Shown here in pieces: positions 7,877 to 16,625 of a stretch of DNA of 64,000 bases; position 1 is the stretch's first letter, and every line of letters begins with the position of its first letter. The stretch spans positions 206,774 through 270,773 of the forward strand of contig JAIBAG010000001.1 in assembly GCA_019695305.1 (NCBI GenBank), read 5' to 3'. The notes below the pieces were generated by a model. The model did no database searches and had not been told where the DNA came from. It saw nothing but the letters and a program-made list of their open reading frames with translations. Source of the DNA: a bacterium (GTDB taxonomy: Bacteria > UBA10199 > JAIBAG01). The position numbers and the translations under genes were made by a program.

Positions 7877-8031
7877 AAAGTCCTGGCCTAATTTTTATTT
7901 TTTATCGTCATAGAGTCCTTTTATTAGATGACGCTTTCACAAGTTCTGTGAAGACAGGCCTTTTTCTTGTAGGGTGAAAGCTATAAGGTGGGACTTACGT
8001 CGATAAAAAATAAAAATTAGGACAGGACTTT
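7877..8031 (+). repeat. Structured element copy R2 (TTAGATGAC core, 31-bp arms)
   Basis: Arms 7877-7907 and 8001-8031 pair over 31 bp with one mismatch; the 93-nt interior carries the shared blocks TTAGATGAC, TCACAA, TTCTGTGAAGACAG, GGCCTTT, GGTGAAAGCT and TAAGGTGG. The inner helix is GCTTTCAC with GTGAAAGC, so two base pairs differ from R1 on both sides while pairing is kept. A small CTGT/ACAG stem lies in its loop. The arms have no sequence relation to those of R1 or R3 beyond being T/A-rich near the core. It begins 5 nt after the IMPase stop. Confidence 0.85.
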
Positions 8032-8076
8032 ACTCTTTATTATTTATTTCATGTTTTTTTATAAGAAGAATAAAAA

Positions 8077-8724
8077 ATGACTTCCTTAAACCAAAAAATG
8101 CAATCTGAAAAACTTCATAAAGCCTTCGATTTTATGAACAAAAAAAAGCTTGCCGAGGCCGAAGCGCTTTTAGCCGAGGGGCTTAAGGAAGCAGAAGTGC
8201 TGCATGATGAGCTGATGCAGGGAATGTTTTGTTCGGCATATGGTATTTTTTATAAAATTAAAAAAGATTTTAGAAAAGCCTGGAAGTATTATGAGAAAGC
8301 TGAAAAATTTATTCCCGAAGACCCTACACTTAAAATTATTTCTGCTAACTTGTTATGCGATTTTTTTGGCCAGTACGACATCGTGATTCGTAAAATGAAT
8401 GAAGTTCTTACCATGGTGGGCCCCGATTTTACTTTAGTTCATCAGGCTTATACGCTTATGGGCAGGACAGCCCTTAAAAAAGGGGATAAGGTTTTGGCTA
8501 TTGAATGTTTTAAAAAATCGATGGGTGATAATTTTAACGGGCTTGTAAGCCCTGTAAATTTTAACTTTAAATTACTCGAAATGTTAAGCAAACGTAAAAT
8601 AGAGCCCGATTTGTGCCGTGATTTTTTAAATAAAGGAATTTCTTTTTCCAAGGCTCATAAAAATAAACCGTACGAAAAACTTCTTCTTAAAATGCTGGAG
8701 CTGTTTAATAAAACCAATTCCTAA
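8077..8724 (+). CDS. TPR-like helical repeat protein
   Basis: 215 residues, cytoplasmic by appearance (no leader). Repeated helix pairs with TPR-type residues are visible, e.g. HKAFDFMNKKKLAEAEALLAEGLKEAE, FRKAWKYYEKAEKFIPEDPTLK and MGRTALKKGDKVLAIECFKKSM, consistent with three or so tetratricopeptide units. Such proteins usually mediate protein contacts; no partner can be named. Its stop overlaps the queA start (TAATG), so the two are translationally coupled. Confidence 0.75.
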   Translation: MTSLNQKMQSEKLHKAFDFMNKKKLAEAEALLAEGLKEAEVLHDELMQGMFCSAYGIFYKIKKDFRKAWKYYEKAEKFIPEDPTLKIISANLLCDFFGQYDIVIRKMNEVLTMVGPDFTLVHQAYTLMGRTALKKGDKVLAIECFKKSMGDNFNGLVSPVNFNFKLLEMLSKRKIEPDLCRDFLNKGISFSKAHKNKPYEKLLLKMLELFNKTNS

Positions 8725-9752
8725 TGTACTCCCTTAAAGACTATTCCTATTTTTATCCGCCTCATTTGGTGGCGCAACATCCCTTAGAAAGTCGTGATGC
8801 CTCGCGTATGCTTGTTGTGAATAAGCAGCAAAAAAATTTTACCGATTCATTTTTTAAAGATTTGCCCAATTTTTTAAATGAAGGTGATCTTCTTGTTTTT
8901 AACAACTCTAAAGTATTTCCCTGCCGCTTGATTGGTAAAAAAGAAACCGGAGGCAATGTTGAGATTTTTTTAATTAACGAAATAAAATCTCTTACCTGGA
9001 CGTGCCTGGTGCATGCATCCAAGCGACTAGCCGAAGGAACTAAAATTATTTTTGATCATAATTTTACCGGAACATTGCTAGAGGATAATGGACGTGTAAG
9101 AACTATATTGTTTGATACTCAAAAGCCTGTGATGGAATGGCTATCCCATATTGGTCATATCCCGCTGCCGCCTTATATTAAAAGAGCTGATGATAAAAAA
9201 ACAGATACCGAACGTTATCAAACTATTTATGCTCAAAAAACGGGTTCGCTAGCAGCTCCCACAGCCGGTTTTCATTTTAACGAAGCGATGATGGAAACGC
9301 TCAAGACAAAAAAAATTGAAACTGCTTTTATTACATTACATGTGGGTTTGGGCACTTTTTTGCCTATAAAAAGTGATGATATTCGTGACCATGCCATGCA
9401 CGGTGAAAGTTACGAAATTAGCGAAGAAACAGTAGCTCAAATTAGAAACACTAAAAAAGATAATAAAAAAGTGGTGGTGGTAGGTACTACAGCCATGCGG
9501 GCATTGGAATCGGCAGCTTCCGATAAAGTTCAAATAAAAGCGGGACCTGGTTATACCGAAAAATTTATTTATCCGCCCTATGAGTTTAAAGTGGCCGATG
9601 CTCTTTTTACCAATTTTCATCAGCCCGAATCTACACTGCTGGTTTTGGTATCTGCTTTTGCAGGGCGTGACTTTATTTTAAGTGCTTATCAGCACGCTGT
9701 GACAAAAGAGTACCGTTTGTTCAGTTATGGTGATTGCATGTTAATTATATGA
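8724..9752 (+). CDS. queA: tRNA preQ1 ribosyltransferase-isomerase
   Basis: Transfers and rearranges the ribosyl group of S-adenosylmethionine onto preQ1-modified tRNA to give epoxyqueuosine. 342 residues, normal length. Family landmarks: N-terminal YFYPPHLVAQHPLESRDASRMLV, central GHIPLPPYIKR and TGSLAAPTAGFHF, and ITLHVGLGTFLPI near the middle. The start overlaps the stop of the TPR gene by one base. QueD of the same pathway is on the minus strand at 20366. Confidence 0.96.
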   Translation: MYSLKDYSYFYPPHLVAQHPLESRDASRMLVVNKQQKNFTDSFFKDLPNFLNEGDLLVFNNSKVFPCRLIGKKETGGNVEIFLINEIKSLTWTCLVHASKRLAEGTKIIFDHNFTGTLLEDNGRVRTILFDTQKPVMEWLSHIGHIPLPPYIKRADDKKTDTERYQTIYAQKTGSLAAPTAGFHFNEAMMETLKTKKIETAFITLHVGLGTFLPIKSDDIRDHAMHGESYEISEETVAQIRNTKKDNKKVVVVGTTAMRALESAASDKVQIKAGPGYTEKFIYPPYEFKVADALFTNFHQPESTLLVLVSAFAGRDFILSAYQHAVTKEYRLFSYGDCMLII

Positions 9753-9798
9753 TTTTTTATTTGATCTTCCTGTTTTGGTCGTGCAAGAATCTTATTTC

Positions 9799-10803
9799 AT
9801 GAAAAAAATTATCATTTTATGTATTTTAGCCTCACTTGTGTCATTTCCAGCCCAAGCACGTAAAAAGGCAAAAGCGCTCGAAGTGGCTTCACTTGAAACA
9901 ACACCTCCTCCTAATACGGCTGTGGCCTTGTCGCCGCTTGAAACTAAAAAAGCAAAATCCAAGGTTGATCCTAATGAACCCAAAATACGTGTGAAACTGG
10001 GTGGGCGTCGCCATGGAATTAAAACTATCCCTATTGAAACTTATTTGGCTGGTGTGATTGGCAATGAAATGAATCGCAATTGGCCAAGGGAAGCCTTAAA
10101 AGCGCAAACGGTAGCCGCTAGATCTTATGCTCTCCATCAGATGGATCAGGCTAAAAAAGATGGGCGCAATTATGATATTGTCACCACTCAGGCCGATCAG
10201 GTTTTTAGAATGAAAGATATTAAAAATGCCTATTTAAAAAGTGTGGTTGATGAAACACGAGGTATAGTTCTTTACAAAAATGATGAAGTTGTAGAGGCTT
10301 TTTATTCATCTACCTGTGGTGGTAAAACACGTTCGGCCCGTATGGCTTCTTTATCCTATAAAGATTATTGCCAAAATGTATCCACCGATTCGTACTGTCG
10401 TTATTCTCCCCATCGCCATTGGAGTTATACGATTAGTGCTTTTGATCTAGGTGAAAAATTGGCGAAAAAAACGGATACCGCAGTAGGCACAATTAAAACA
10501 CTCAAGGTTACCAAAAAAGATTCTAAATCGGGCTATGTACAAAAGCTGGTTTATAAAGGTGAAAACGGTTCCTTTGAAGTTAATTCGTCGCTTATTCGCG
10601 GTGCCTTAGGTTATATGAATATTAAAAGCCATCGATATACTGTTAAAAAAACGGGGGACAGTTTTTATTTTAGTGGTTATGGTTTTGGCCATGGCGTAGG
10701 GATGTGTCAGTTTGGCGCCAAGGAAATGGCTTCTGAAAATAAAACCTACGATGCTATTTTGGCAAAATATTATCCTAATGTGGAATTAAAGAAGTTGTAC
10801 TAA
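9799..10803 (+). CDS. SpoIID/LytB-domain secreted protein
   Basis: About 334 residues from the ATG at 9799 (MKKIIILCILASLVSFPAQA), which begins a clean signal peptide; the upstream TTG at 9775 adds eight unhelpful residues. The mature part is the SpoIID domain: VIGNEMNRNWPREALKAQTVAARSYAL, then YSSTCGGKTRSA, and the C-terminal GYGFGHGVGMCQFGAKEMA. In Bacillus SpoIID is a lytic transglycosylase on peptidoglycan; in Gram-negatives this domain is widespread and probably acts on denuded glycan in the periplasm. A non-sporulation role is inferred here. Confidence 0.88.
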   Translation: MKKIIILCILASLVSFPAQARKKAKALEVASLETTPPPNTAVALSPLETKKAKSKVDPNEPKIRVKLGGRRHGIKTIPIETYLAGVIGNEMNRNWPREALKAQTVAARSYALHQMDQAKKDGRNYDIVTTQADQVFRMKDIKNAYLKSVVDETRGIVLYKNDEVVEAFYSSTCGGKTRSARMASLSYKDYCQNVSTDSYCRYSPHRHWSYTISAFDLGEKLAKKTDTAVGTIKTLKVTKKDSKSGYVQKLVYKGENGSFEVNSSLIRGALGYMNIKSHRYTVKKTGDSFYFSGYGFGHGVGMCQFGAKEMASENKTYDAILAKYYPNVELKKLY

Positions 10804-10851
10804 CTCTTTTGTCTATTCCCGTTTTTCCTTTTTTTGGAAAACGCATTTATT

Positions 10852-11739
10852 ATGCCCTCAAAATATAAAGTAATTCAAAAAACATTTAAAAGTTTTGACG
10901 ATACCGAAATTGGTTACCAAGTAGTGGGAAATGGTAGCGAGGTGATTTTTTTATTTAATGGTCTTGGTGGCAATATCACGGCATGGATGCCGCTCATTAA
11001 TGCATTTGGAGAAAATTATAAATTTGTAACCTGGGATTACCGCGGGCTTTTTAAATCAAAACCACCCAAAGATATTAAAAAATTGCGCATTGAAGACCAT
11101 GTGCGTGATGCCGAAATTTTAATTGAGAAAGAAAAAATTAAAAAAGCGCGTGTGGTAGGTTGGTCGATGGGTGTGCAGGTGGCACTGGAGTATTATCGTG
11201 ACCACGCCAGCTTTTATGAGTCGATGGTTTTGATGAACGGTACATACGGTTTCCCGTTTGATACGGCACTTAATAGCCCAATACTTAAATATATTTTGCC
11301 CACGGTAAACGATTTAGCTAAAAAAATTGCACCTAAAATACAGCCCACCATTATGCCTATTGCACACAAGGTGATGGATAGTGAAGCCTTTATGGAATTG
11401 GTAATTAAACTGGGCTTAGTGCATGCCAATTTGGACCGTGCTGTTTTTAAGGATGTTGCCAAAGATATGGTAACCTGTGATTTGCTTATGTATCACGAAA
11501 TTTTAACACATTTATCAGAGCACGATGCTAGTAACGTATTGCCCAAGGTTAAGGTTCCGGTTTTGGTTATTGGTGGCGGAGAAGACCGCTTAACACCTGT
11601 GGTAACGGCCGAAAAAATGGCTCATAAAATTTCTACATCCGAGTTACTGATTATTCCCAACGGAACGCATTATTCCATTTTGGAATTTCCCGATATCATC
11701 AATTTAAGAGTGAAACAGTTTTGGGATGAAAAACGTTAA
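10852..11739 (+). CDS. Alpha/beta hydrolase
   Basis: About 295 residues from the ATG at 10852 (the upstream TTG at 10834 is less likely). Fold and catalytic residues are visible: oxyanion region LFNGLGGNITAW, nucleophile elbow GWSMG (Ser), acid GGGEDRLTP and His in NGTHYSILEFP. No lid domain that would mark a specific subfamily; esterase or haloperoxidase-like activity is possible. The stop lies 14 nt inside the next gene, also an alpha/beta-hydrolase-fold protein. Confidence 0.85.
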   Translation: MPSKYKVIQKTFKSFDDTEIGYQVVGNGSEVIFLFNGLGGNITAWMPLINAFGENYKFVTWDYRGLFKSKPPKDIKKLRIEDHVRDAEILIEKEKIKKARVVGWSMGVQVALEYYRDHASFYESMVLMNGTYGFPFDTALNSPILKYILPTVNDLAKKIAPKIQPTIMPIAHKVMDSEAFMELVIKLGLVHANLDRAVFKDVAKDMVTCDLLMYHEILTHLSEHDASNVLPKVKVPVLVIGGGEDRLTPVVTAEKMAHKISTSELLIIPNGTHYSILEFPDIINLRVKQFWDEKR

Positions 11740-12748
11740 TTTATTTTTTTTGTTTCTATTTTTATTATCGTGTGAATCCCAGCTTCCGCCACTTCCTCCT
11801 CGTGTAGGTAGTATGAGTTATCAGAGTGGTTCTCTCCAGGTATGGCAGCAAGAAACCCTTGTTACACTGCAAAAAGCATTAGGAATAAGTGACGATGAAA
11901 AAAATAAAGCGCTAAATGCCGATGCCCGTATTAAATTTTTATTGAAAGATGACAATGTACAAAGCTGGAGTATATCGTACAACGGATTTGACGGTAAAGA
12001 ATTACAGGCCTATCTCTTAGCTCCCTTAAAACCAGTTTCTCAAAAAATGCCCACGCTCATTGTGTTGCATGGACATGATGCCGATAACGAAGATGCCGCT
12101 TTTAATAATAAAAGTTACATGCATGGCATGGGATACCGCTTGGCCAAACGTGGTTTTATGGTGATGGTGCCGCAGTTAAGGGGCTTTTATAATTTTTCGT
12201 TTCAACACAATAGATATGTAAAAAAATTAAAACGTAATTTTGTGGGTATACAAGTGTTGGATATGATGAAGGCTCAAAGCGTGTTGGAAGGTTTAGATAG
12301 TAGTAAAGTTGGAGGTATCAAGGTAAATCCTTCGCTTAACGGCATTGTAGGGGTTAATTTTGGAGCTTTAGTGTCTCTAGTAGCCGGTGCCATGGATGCG
12401 CGGTTTGAGGTAGTTTCTAACCATGGGCTTTTTGTAGGGTTTGAAGAACTATTTTCATCACGCCATCATTTTTGTGAGTTTATTAACCCTTTGGGAGGGG
12501 TTCTCAACATGGATGATGTAGCTCTTCTTGTATATCCCCGAAAAATGCACCTTGCGATGGGGGCAAATGATAGTTTTTACGACGACTCTTCCCGTCAACT
12601 TGTTGAGCGTTTGAAGATTCACTTAGAGCCTCTTGCTCCACTTTGTGAGAATGCACCTTCTGTTAAAAACTGCCGTACGGTAGTGGAGATTGCCCCCGAT
12701 AAAGGACACGAATTTATTGATTCGGGAGTGCTGGAAAGTCTTTTTTAG
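11726..12748 (+). CDS. Alpha/beta-hydrolase-fold lipoprotein lacking the nucleophile Ser
   Basis: 340 residues. The leader MKNVNLFFLFLFLLSC ends in a good lipobox (LLSC), so a lipid anchor is expected. The body resembles dienelactone-hydrolase/acetyl-xylan-esterase-like folds: LIVLHGHDADNEDAA (oxyanion), GYRLAKRGFMVMVPQLRG, acid MGANDSFYDD and His in DKGHEFID. At the elbow, where GxSxG is expected, the sequence is GVNFG (Asn211), so classic Ser catalysis is unlikely. It overlaps the preceding hydrolase gene by 14 nt and may be a non-catalytic or altered paralogue. Confidence 0.75.
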   Translation: MKNVNLFFLFLFLLSCESQLPPLPPRVGSMSYQSGSLQVWQQETLVTLQKALGISDDEKNKALNADARIKFLLKDDNVQSWSISYNGFDGKELQAYLLAPLKPVSQKMPTLIVLHGHDADNEDAAFNNKSYMHGMGYRLAKRGFMVMVPQLRGFYNFSFQHNRYVKKLKRNFVGIQVLDMMKAQSVLEGLDSSKVGGIKVNPSLNGIVGVNFGALVSLVAGAMDARFEVVSNHGLFVGFEELFSSRHHFCEFINPLGGVLNMDDVALLVYPRKMHLAMGANDSFYDDSSRQLVERLKIHLEPLAPLCENAPSVKNCRTVVEIAPDKGHEFIDSGVLESLF

Positions 12749-12767
12749 CCCCTTGATTTATAAGGGG
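12749..12767 (+). promoter_or_regulatory. Hairpin covering the ispG ribosome site
   Basis: CCCCTT (12749-12754) can pair with AAGGGG (12762-12767, loop GATTTAT); the second arm is part of the AAGGGGGAA ribosome site of ispG. Short, so a regulatory effect is only a possibility. Confidence 0.3.
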
Positions 12768-12777
12768 GAAAGCGTTA

Positions 12778-14700
12778 ATGGCTATGCCTTGTATGGTAAA
12801 ACCCATTAGTTATAACAGACGCAAAACCCATCCCGTTTGGGTGGGAGGCATTGCCGTTGGGGGCTCTTTTCCCATTCGTGTACAATCCATGTGCACGTCG
12901 GACACTAAAAACACCGAAGCGGTTATTCGTGAAATGGAAGGTTTGGTACAAGCCGGATGCGAAATTATTCGTGTGACTGTGCCCACGCAAGCCGATTGTG
13001 ATAATTTGCCCAATATTCGTGCTGCCATGAAAGCGCGAGGTATTAAGGTGCCGCTGGTGGCCGATATTCACTTTACACCATCCATTGCCATGCAAGTAGT
13101 TGAGTATGTAGATAAAGTGCGTATTAACCCCGGTAATTTTGTAGATAAGAAATTATTTAAATCTAAAGAATATACCGATGATGAATATGCCGCAGAACTC
13201 ACCCGCATTCGCGAAAAATTTGTTCCACTTGTTTTAAAATGCCAAGAACACAATGTTGCCATGCGTATTGGTACTAATCACGGTTCATTGTCGGATCGTA
13301 TCATGAACCGTTATGGTGATACGCCTCTTGGAATGGTGGAGTCGGCCCTTGAGTTTTTGCGAATTGCCGAAGAACTGAATTACCGCCAAATTATTCTTTC
13401 TATGAAAGCCTCTAATGTGCAGGTGATGACCGAGGCGTATCGCTTACTGGCTTCTCGTCTCGACCAATTAGGCTGGCATTATCCTCTCCACCTGGGCGTT
13501 ACCGAAGCCGGCGAGGGCGAAGATGGTCGCATTAAATCGGCCATTGGTATTGGCAGCCTTTTGGAAGATGGCTTGGGTGATACCATTCGCGTTTCTCTTA
13601 CAGAAGATTCGATTTACGAAGTGCCCGTGGCCTATGGGTTGGTGCAGAAATATAATAATTTATTTCACGATAAAAACGATGGAGTTTTTAAAGGGGATGA
13701 TTTTCATTATGCGCGTCGTTCTTCATCCGAAAGCGTCGTTGGTGCTCTTGGCTTAGGTAGCCATCATCCCATCCGTGTGGCAATAGCTTTTGATGCGAGC
13801 AATAAAGAAAAATTTGAAAAAGAATATCAAGATTATTTGTACGACAGAAGTGGACTTGAAATGCCGCTTGAAATCATTGAATGGCAGGCGGATGATAAAA
13901 CCAATCCTCAAGATCTGGTATCTCTCATCAATCGGTTTCATACAACGGGCGGGTTTAGAACAAAGCCGGAGCTGGCTTTGGTTACATCGTGTGTAGAATT
14001 AATAAAACAGGCCAAGGGTTTTTCAAAAATTGTGTGGTTAGGTTTAGACCACCTTACAGAAGTTAAAGAGCTTTGCAAAAAACAGAATTTGTTTTTGGAA
14101 GTGCGGCTTCAAGAGTCTCAAATAAGTAACGCGGCCTCCCTGGGTGTCTCCAGTATTTCATTAGATACTAAAAATTCTGTTTATGCTTATCGTAAGTTAG
14201 CTTCTTTATTGGGCCAAACACTCATCAACATTACTCTTTCTTCTTCGTCTCTTTTATCACTTTCTATTTCTGGCGGGTGTTTGCTAAATGATGGTATTGG
14301 TGACTCCATTTGTCTTTCGGGTTTTGGTGATATCTCTTCTACCGTACGTCTTTCTTACAATATTTTACAAGGAGCTCGTCTTCGCATTACCAAAACCGAA
14401 TATATTTCGTGCCCTTCTTGTGGACGCACCTTGTTTGATTTACAAACTACCACCGATAAAATTAGGCAAGTTACTAATCACTTAAAGGGCGTAAAAATTG
14501 CTGTGATGGGTTGTATTGTAAACGGTCCTGGAGAAATGGCCGATGCCGATTTTGGTTATGTGGGTACGGGGCCAAAAAAAGTAAGTTTGTATGTAGGCAA
14601 AGATTGTGTAGAACGAAATATTCCCGAGGAGGAAGCAGTAGGTTCCTTGGTAAATCTTATTAAAAAACATGGACGATGGGTGGAGGAAGCTCAGTTATGA
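12778..14700 (+). CDS. ispG: 4-hydroxy-3-methylbut-2-enyl diphosphate synthase, long form
   Basis: Seventh step of the MEP isoprenoid pathway: reductive ring opening of MEcPP to HMBPP, using a [4Fe-4S] cluster. 640 residues, against ~370 for the E. coli type. The N-terminal TIM barrel is clear (GSFPIRVQSMCTSDTKN, RINPGNF, SMKASNVQ, HLGVTEAGEGEDGR). The C-terminal cluster domain has CPSCGRTLFD (about residue 544) and the third Cys in VMGCIVNGPGE. Between them lies an extra domain of ~250 residues, as in the Chlamydiae, Bacteroidota and plant enzymes. The 4-nt overlap with the next gene suggests an operon. Confidence 0.95.
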   Translation: MAMPCMVKPISYNRRKTHPVWVGGIAVGGSFPIRVQSMCTSDTKNTEAVIREMEGLVQAGCEIIRVTVPTQADCDNLPNIRAAMKARGIKVPLVADIHFTPSIAMQVVEYVDKVRINPGNFVDKKLFKSKEYTDDEYAAELTRIREKFVPLVLKCQEHNVAMRIGTNHGSLSDRIMNRYGDTPLGMVESALEFLRIAEELNYRQIILSMKASNVQVMTEAYRLLASRLDQLGWHYPLHLGVTEAGEGEDGRIKSAIGIGSLLEDGLGDTIRVSLTEDSIYEVPVAYGLVQKYNNLFHDKNDGVFKGDDFHYARRSSSESVVGALGLGSHHPIRVAIAFDASNKEKFEKEYQDYLYDRSGLEMPLEIIEWQADDKTNPQDLVSLINRFHTTGGFRTKPELALVTSCVELIKQAKGFSKIVWLGLDHLTEVKELCKKQNLFLEVRLQESQISNAASLGVSSISLDTKNSVYAYRKLASLLGQTLINITLSSSSLLSLSISGGCLLNDGIGDSICLSGFGDISSTVRLSYNILQGARLRITKTEYISCPSCGRTLFDLQTTTDKIRQVTNHLKGVKIAVMGCIVNGPGEMADADFGYVGTGPKKVSLYVGKDCVERNIPEEEAVGSLVNLIKKHGRWVEEAQL

Positions 14701-15605
14701 GAAAAATATTAGTCGCGTTATTTATCTTTTTAATAGTTGGCCACATCTCTAATGTTTATGCCGCACCCAAAAAATATTTAAAACCTATCATCATGCTTGA
14801 TGAAGATGCTGCTGCCAAAATGAAGGGCACCAGAGGATATTGGATTGAAGTACAAGTGCCACAACGTCGACTGATTTTAGCGAAGGGCGATCATATTATC
14901 CGTATTTTTCCCGTTGCTGTTGGTCAACCCGAATACCCTTCGCCCCAAGGCTGGCGTTCTATTGATCATGTTATTTGGAATCCATGGTGGAGTCCTCCCC
15001 CTCAAAGTGATTGGGTGGAAGATGCTACGCCAATTAAACCTCGCAGCGACGATAATCCATTAGGCGAAATTAAAATGCCTTTGGGAAATCTTTACTTAAT
15101 TCATGGCACTAAAGCCGTAGATTCTATTGGCAAGTGGGCTTCTCATGGTTGCATACGTATGCTGTTTGAAGATATTTTTTCATTAGTGCAGCTGATGATG
15201 AGTGAAAATTCAAAAATATCGGCGGTAGATGCTATGGAAAAAGCTAATGCCGATAAATCGCAACAATTTTCAACCCCACTTACTTCTGATATACCCGTTT
15301 TATTAACCTACAATACGGTAAAAGTAAAAGGCACCAATGTGACAATTTACCCCGATTTTTATAATAGAGAAGGAAATCGCGTTCAGACTGTGGCTAGTAA
15401 GCTAGAGCCCTATCTGGAAGATGGTCAGGTGGTTAGCTTAAAGCGTACGGGGGCTATTCTCAAAAACTTTAAAGACCAAACAATTAATTTACCCTTAAAA
15501 GAATTTTTGGGAAAACAGGTTGAGAAAAAAGAAGAAGACGAAAATGACGATAAAAAAATAGAAAAGAAAAAAACAAAAAAGACCAAAAAAGAGGGGGATG
15601 AATGA
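14697..15605 (+). CDS. L,D-transpeptidase (YkuD/ErfK type)
   Basis: About 302 residues from the ATG at 14697, which overlaps the ispG stop (ATGA) and has GGAGGAAG upstream; the in-frame ATG at 14676 is less likely. A signal peptide (MRKILVALFIFLIVGHISNVYA) sends it to the periplasm. The catalytic motif is HG...SIGKWASHGCIRM with Cys152. By family it forms 3-3 crosslinks in peptidoglycan or attaches lipoprotein to it. The C-terminal ~25 residues are almost only Lys, Glu and Asp (KKEEDENDDKKIEKKKTKKT), a disordered tail. Confidence 0.9.
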   Translation: MRKILVALFIFLIVGHISNVYAAPKKYLKPIIMLDEDAAAKMKGTRGYWIEVQVPQRRLILAKGDHIIRIFPVAVGQPEYPSPQGWRSIDHVIWNPWWSPPPQSDWVEDATPIKPRSDDNPLGEIKMPLGNLYLIHGTKAVDSIGKWASHGCIRMLFEDIFSLVQLMMSENSKISAVDAMEKANADKSQQFSTPLTSDIPVLLTYNTVKVKGTNVTIYPDFYNREGNRVQTVASKLEPYLEDGQVVSLKRTGAILKNFKDQTINLPLKEFLGKQVEKKEEDENDDKKIEKKKTKKTKKEGDE

Positions 15606-16459
15606 GATTTTTTATAATACTTTTAATGGGAATTTCGTTAACAGTTCAGGCTCGTGAGCCTGTTGTTAAAAAAACTTGGGAGGTTAATGGCTTAAAACAA
15701 CCCGAATCGGTGATATACGATAAAGCTGCTCACGTTTTTTATGTGTCTAATATCAATGGCAGTCCCATGGCAAAAGACAACAATGGTTTTATTTCCAAAA
15801 TTGACGACAATCAAAAGATTGTTTCGCTCACTTGGGTTAAAGGTTTAAGTGCCCCCAAGGGTTTGGCCTTGTTTCAAGGCAAGCTGTATGTGGCCGATAT
15901 TGATGCTTTGGTAGAAATTGATGTGGCGTCTGCTAAAATTACAGGCAAGTTTGTTGCGCCTGGTGCCAAATTTTTAAATGATGTGGTGGCCGATAACGGT
16001 GCTGTTTATGTGAGTGACATGCTCACCAATACTATCCATAAACTTGAAAACGGTAAATTGACTGTATGGTTGCAAAATGCTGCTTTAGAAAATCCTAATG
16101 GTTTGTTTATAAAGGGTAATATTTTGTATGTAGGTACCTGGGGTGTGATGACCAACGGTTTTGCCACCAAAGTGCCCGGTAAAATGCTGGCCATTAATCT
16201 TAATACCAAAGAAATTAAACCCTTGGGTAATGGTGAATCTATTGGCAATTTAGATGGTGTGGAAGCCGATAGTCATGGCAGTTTTTTTGTAACCGATTGG
16301 ATGAATGGCAATTTATTGCATGTGTCTAAAGATGGTGAAGCTCAAATTTTAAGCAAACTTAATGCGGGTTCGGCCGATTTAACCTATGTAAAAAATAAAA
16401 AATTGTTGGCTATCCCCATGATGAACGACGGTGTATTGGCCGGCTATACTATCGATTAA
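15602..16459 (+). CDS. Secreted SMP-30/NHL-like beta-propeller protein
   Basis: 285 residues with a short signal peptide (MRFFIILLMGISLTVQA). Repeated blade-like units are seen: PESVIYDKAAHVFYVSNING, APKGLALFQGKLYVADIDALVEID, NDVVADNGAVYVSDMLTNTIHKLENG, NPNGLFIKGNILYVGTW and LDGVEADSHGSFFVTDW. This is the six-bladed pattern of gluconolactonase/SMP-30 and NHL proteins. The substrate or ligand is unknown. It overlaps the L,D-transpeptidase gene by 4 nt and ends at a strong terminator, closing the ispG operon. Confidence 0.8.
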   Translation: MRFFIILLMGISLTVQAREPVVKKTWEVNGLKQPESVIYDKAAHVFYVSNINGSPMAKDNNGFISKIDDNQKIVSLTWVKGLSAPKGLALFQGKLYVADIDALVEIDVASAKITGKFVAPGAKFLNDVVADNGAVYVSDMLTNTIHKLENGKLTVWLQNAALENPNGLFIKGNILYVGTWGVMTNGFATKVPGKMLAINLNTKEIKPLGNGESIGNLDGVEADSHGSFFVTDWMNGNLLHVSKDGEAQILSKLNAGSADLTYVKNKKLLAIPMMNDGVLAGYTID

Positions 16460-16471
16460 AAACCATTTTTC

Positions 16472-16506
16472 AAAAAGCCCGCTTTTGTATAAAGAGCGGG
16501 CTTTTT
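16472..16506 (+). terminator. Rho-independent terminator
   Basis: A perfect 12-bp stem AAAAAGCCCGCT / AGCGGGCTTTTT (16472-16483 with 16495-16506) with an 11-nt loop. The A- and T-rich ends make it able to work on both strands. Confidence 0.92.
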
Positions 16507-16595
16507 GCGTTTTAAATCTAACAAGATATTTACCTTTTTTAAATCACCTAATTTTTTACAAATAATTCTTTTCATTCTTTTTTAGATATGTCTTT

Positions 16596-16610
16596 ATAGC
16601 AAATTGCTAT
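16596..16610. promoter_or_regulatory. Dyad before the HelD-like gene
   Basis: ATAGCAA-A-TTGCTAT is a perfect 7-bp dyad 15 bp before the start codon, followed by TTTTT. It could be an operator or a small attenuator. The rest of the 16507-16595 gap is very AT-rich and probably holds the promoter. Confidence 0.35.
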
Positions 16611-16625
16611 TTTTGAGGTGATCGA

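Noticed and set aside
7877-8031. R elements as ordinary Rho-independent terminators
   Set aside because: No T-run follows the right arm, and the stems are three times longer than the real terminators at 979, 16472 and 45224.
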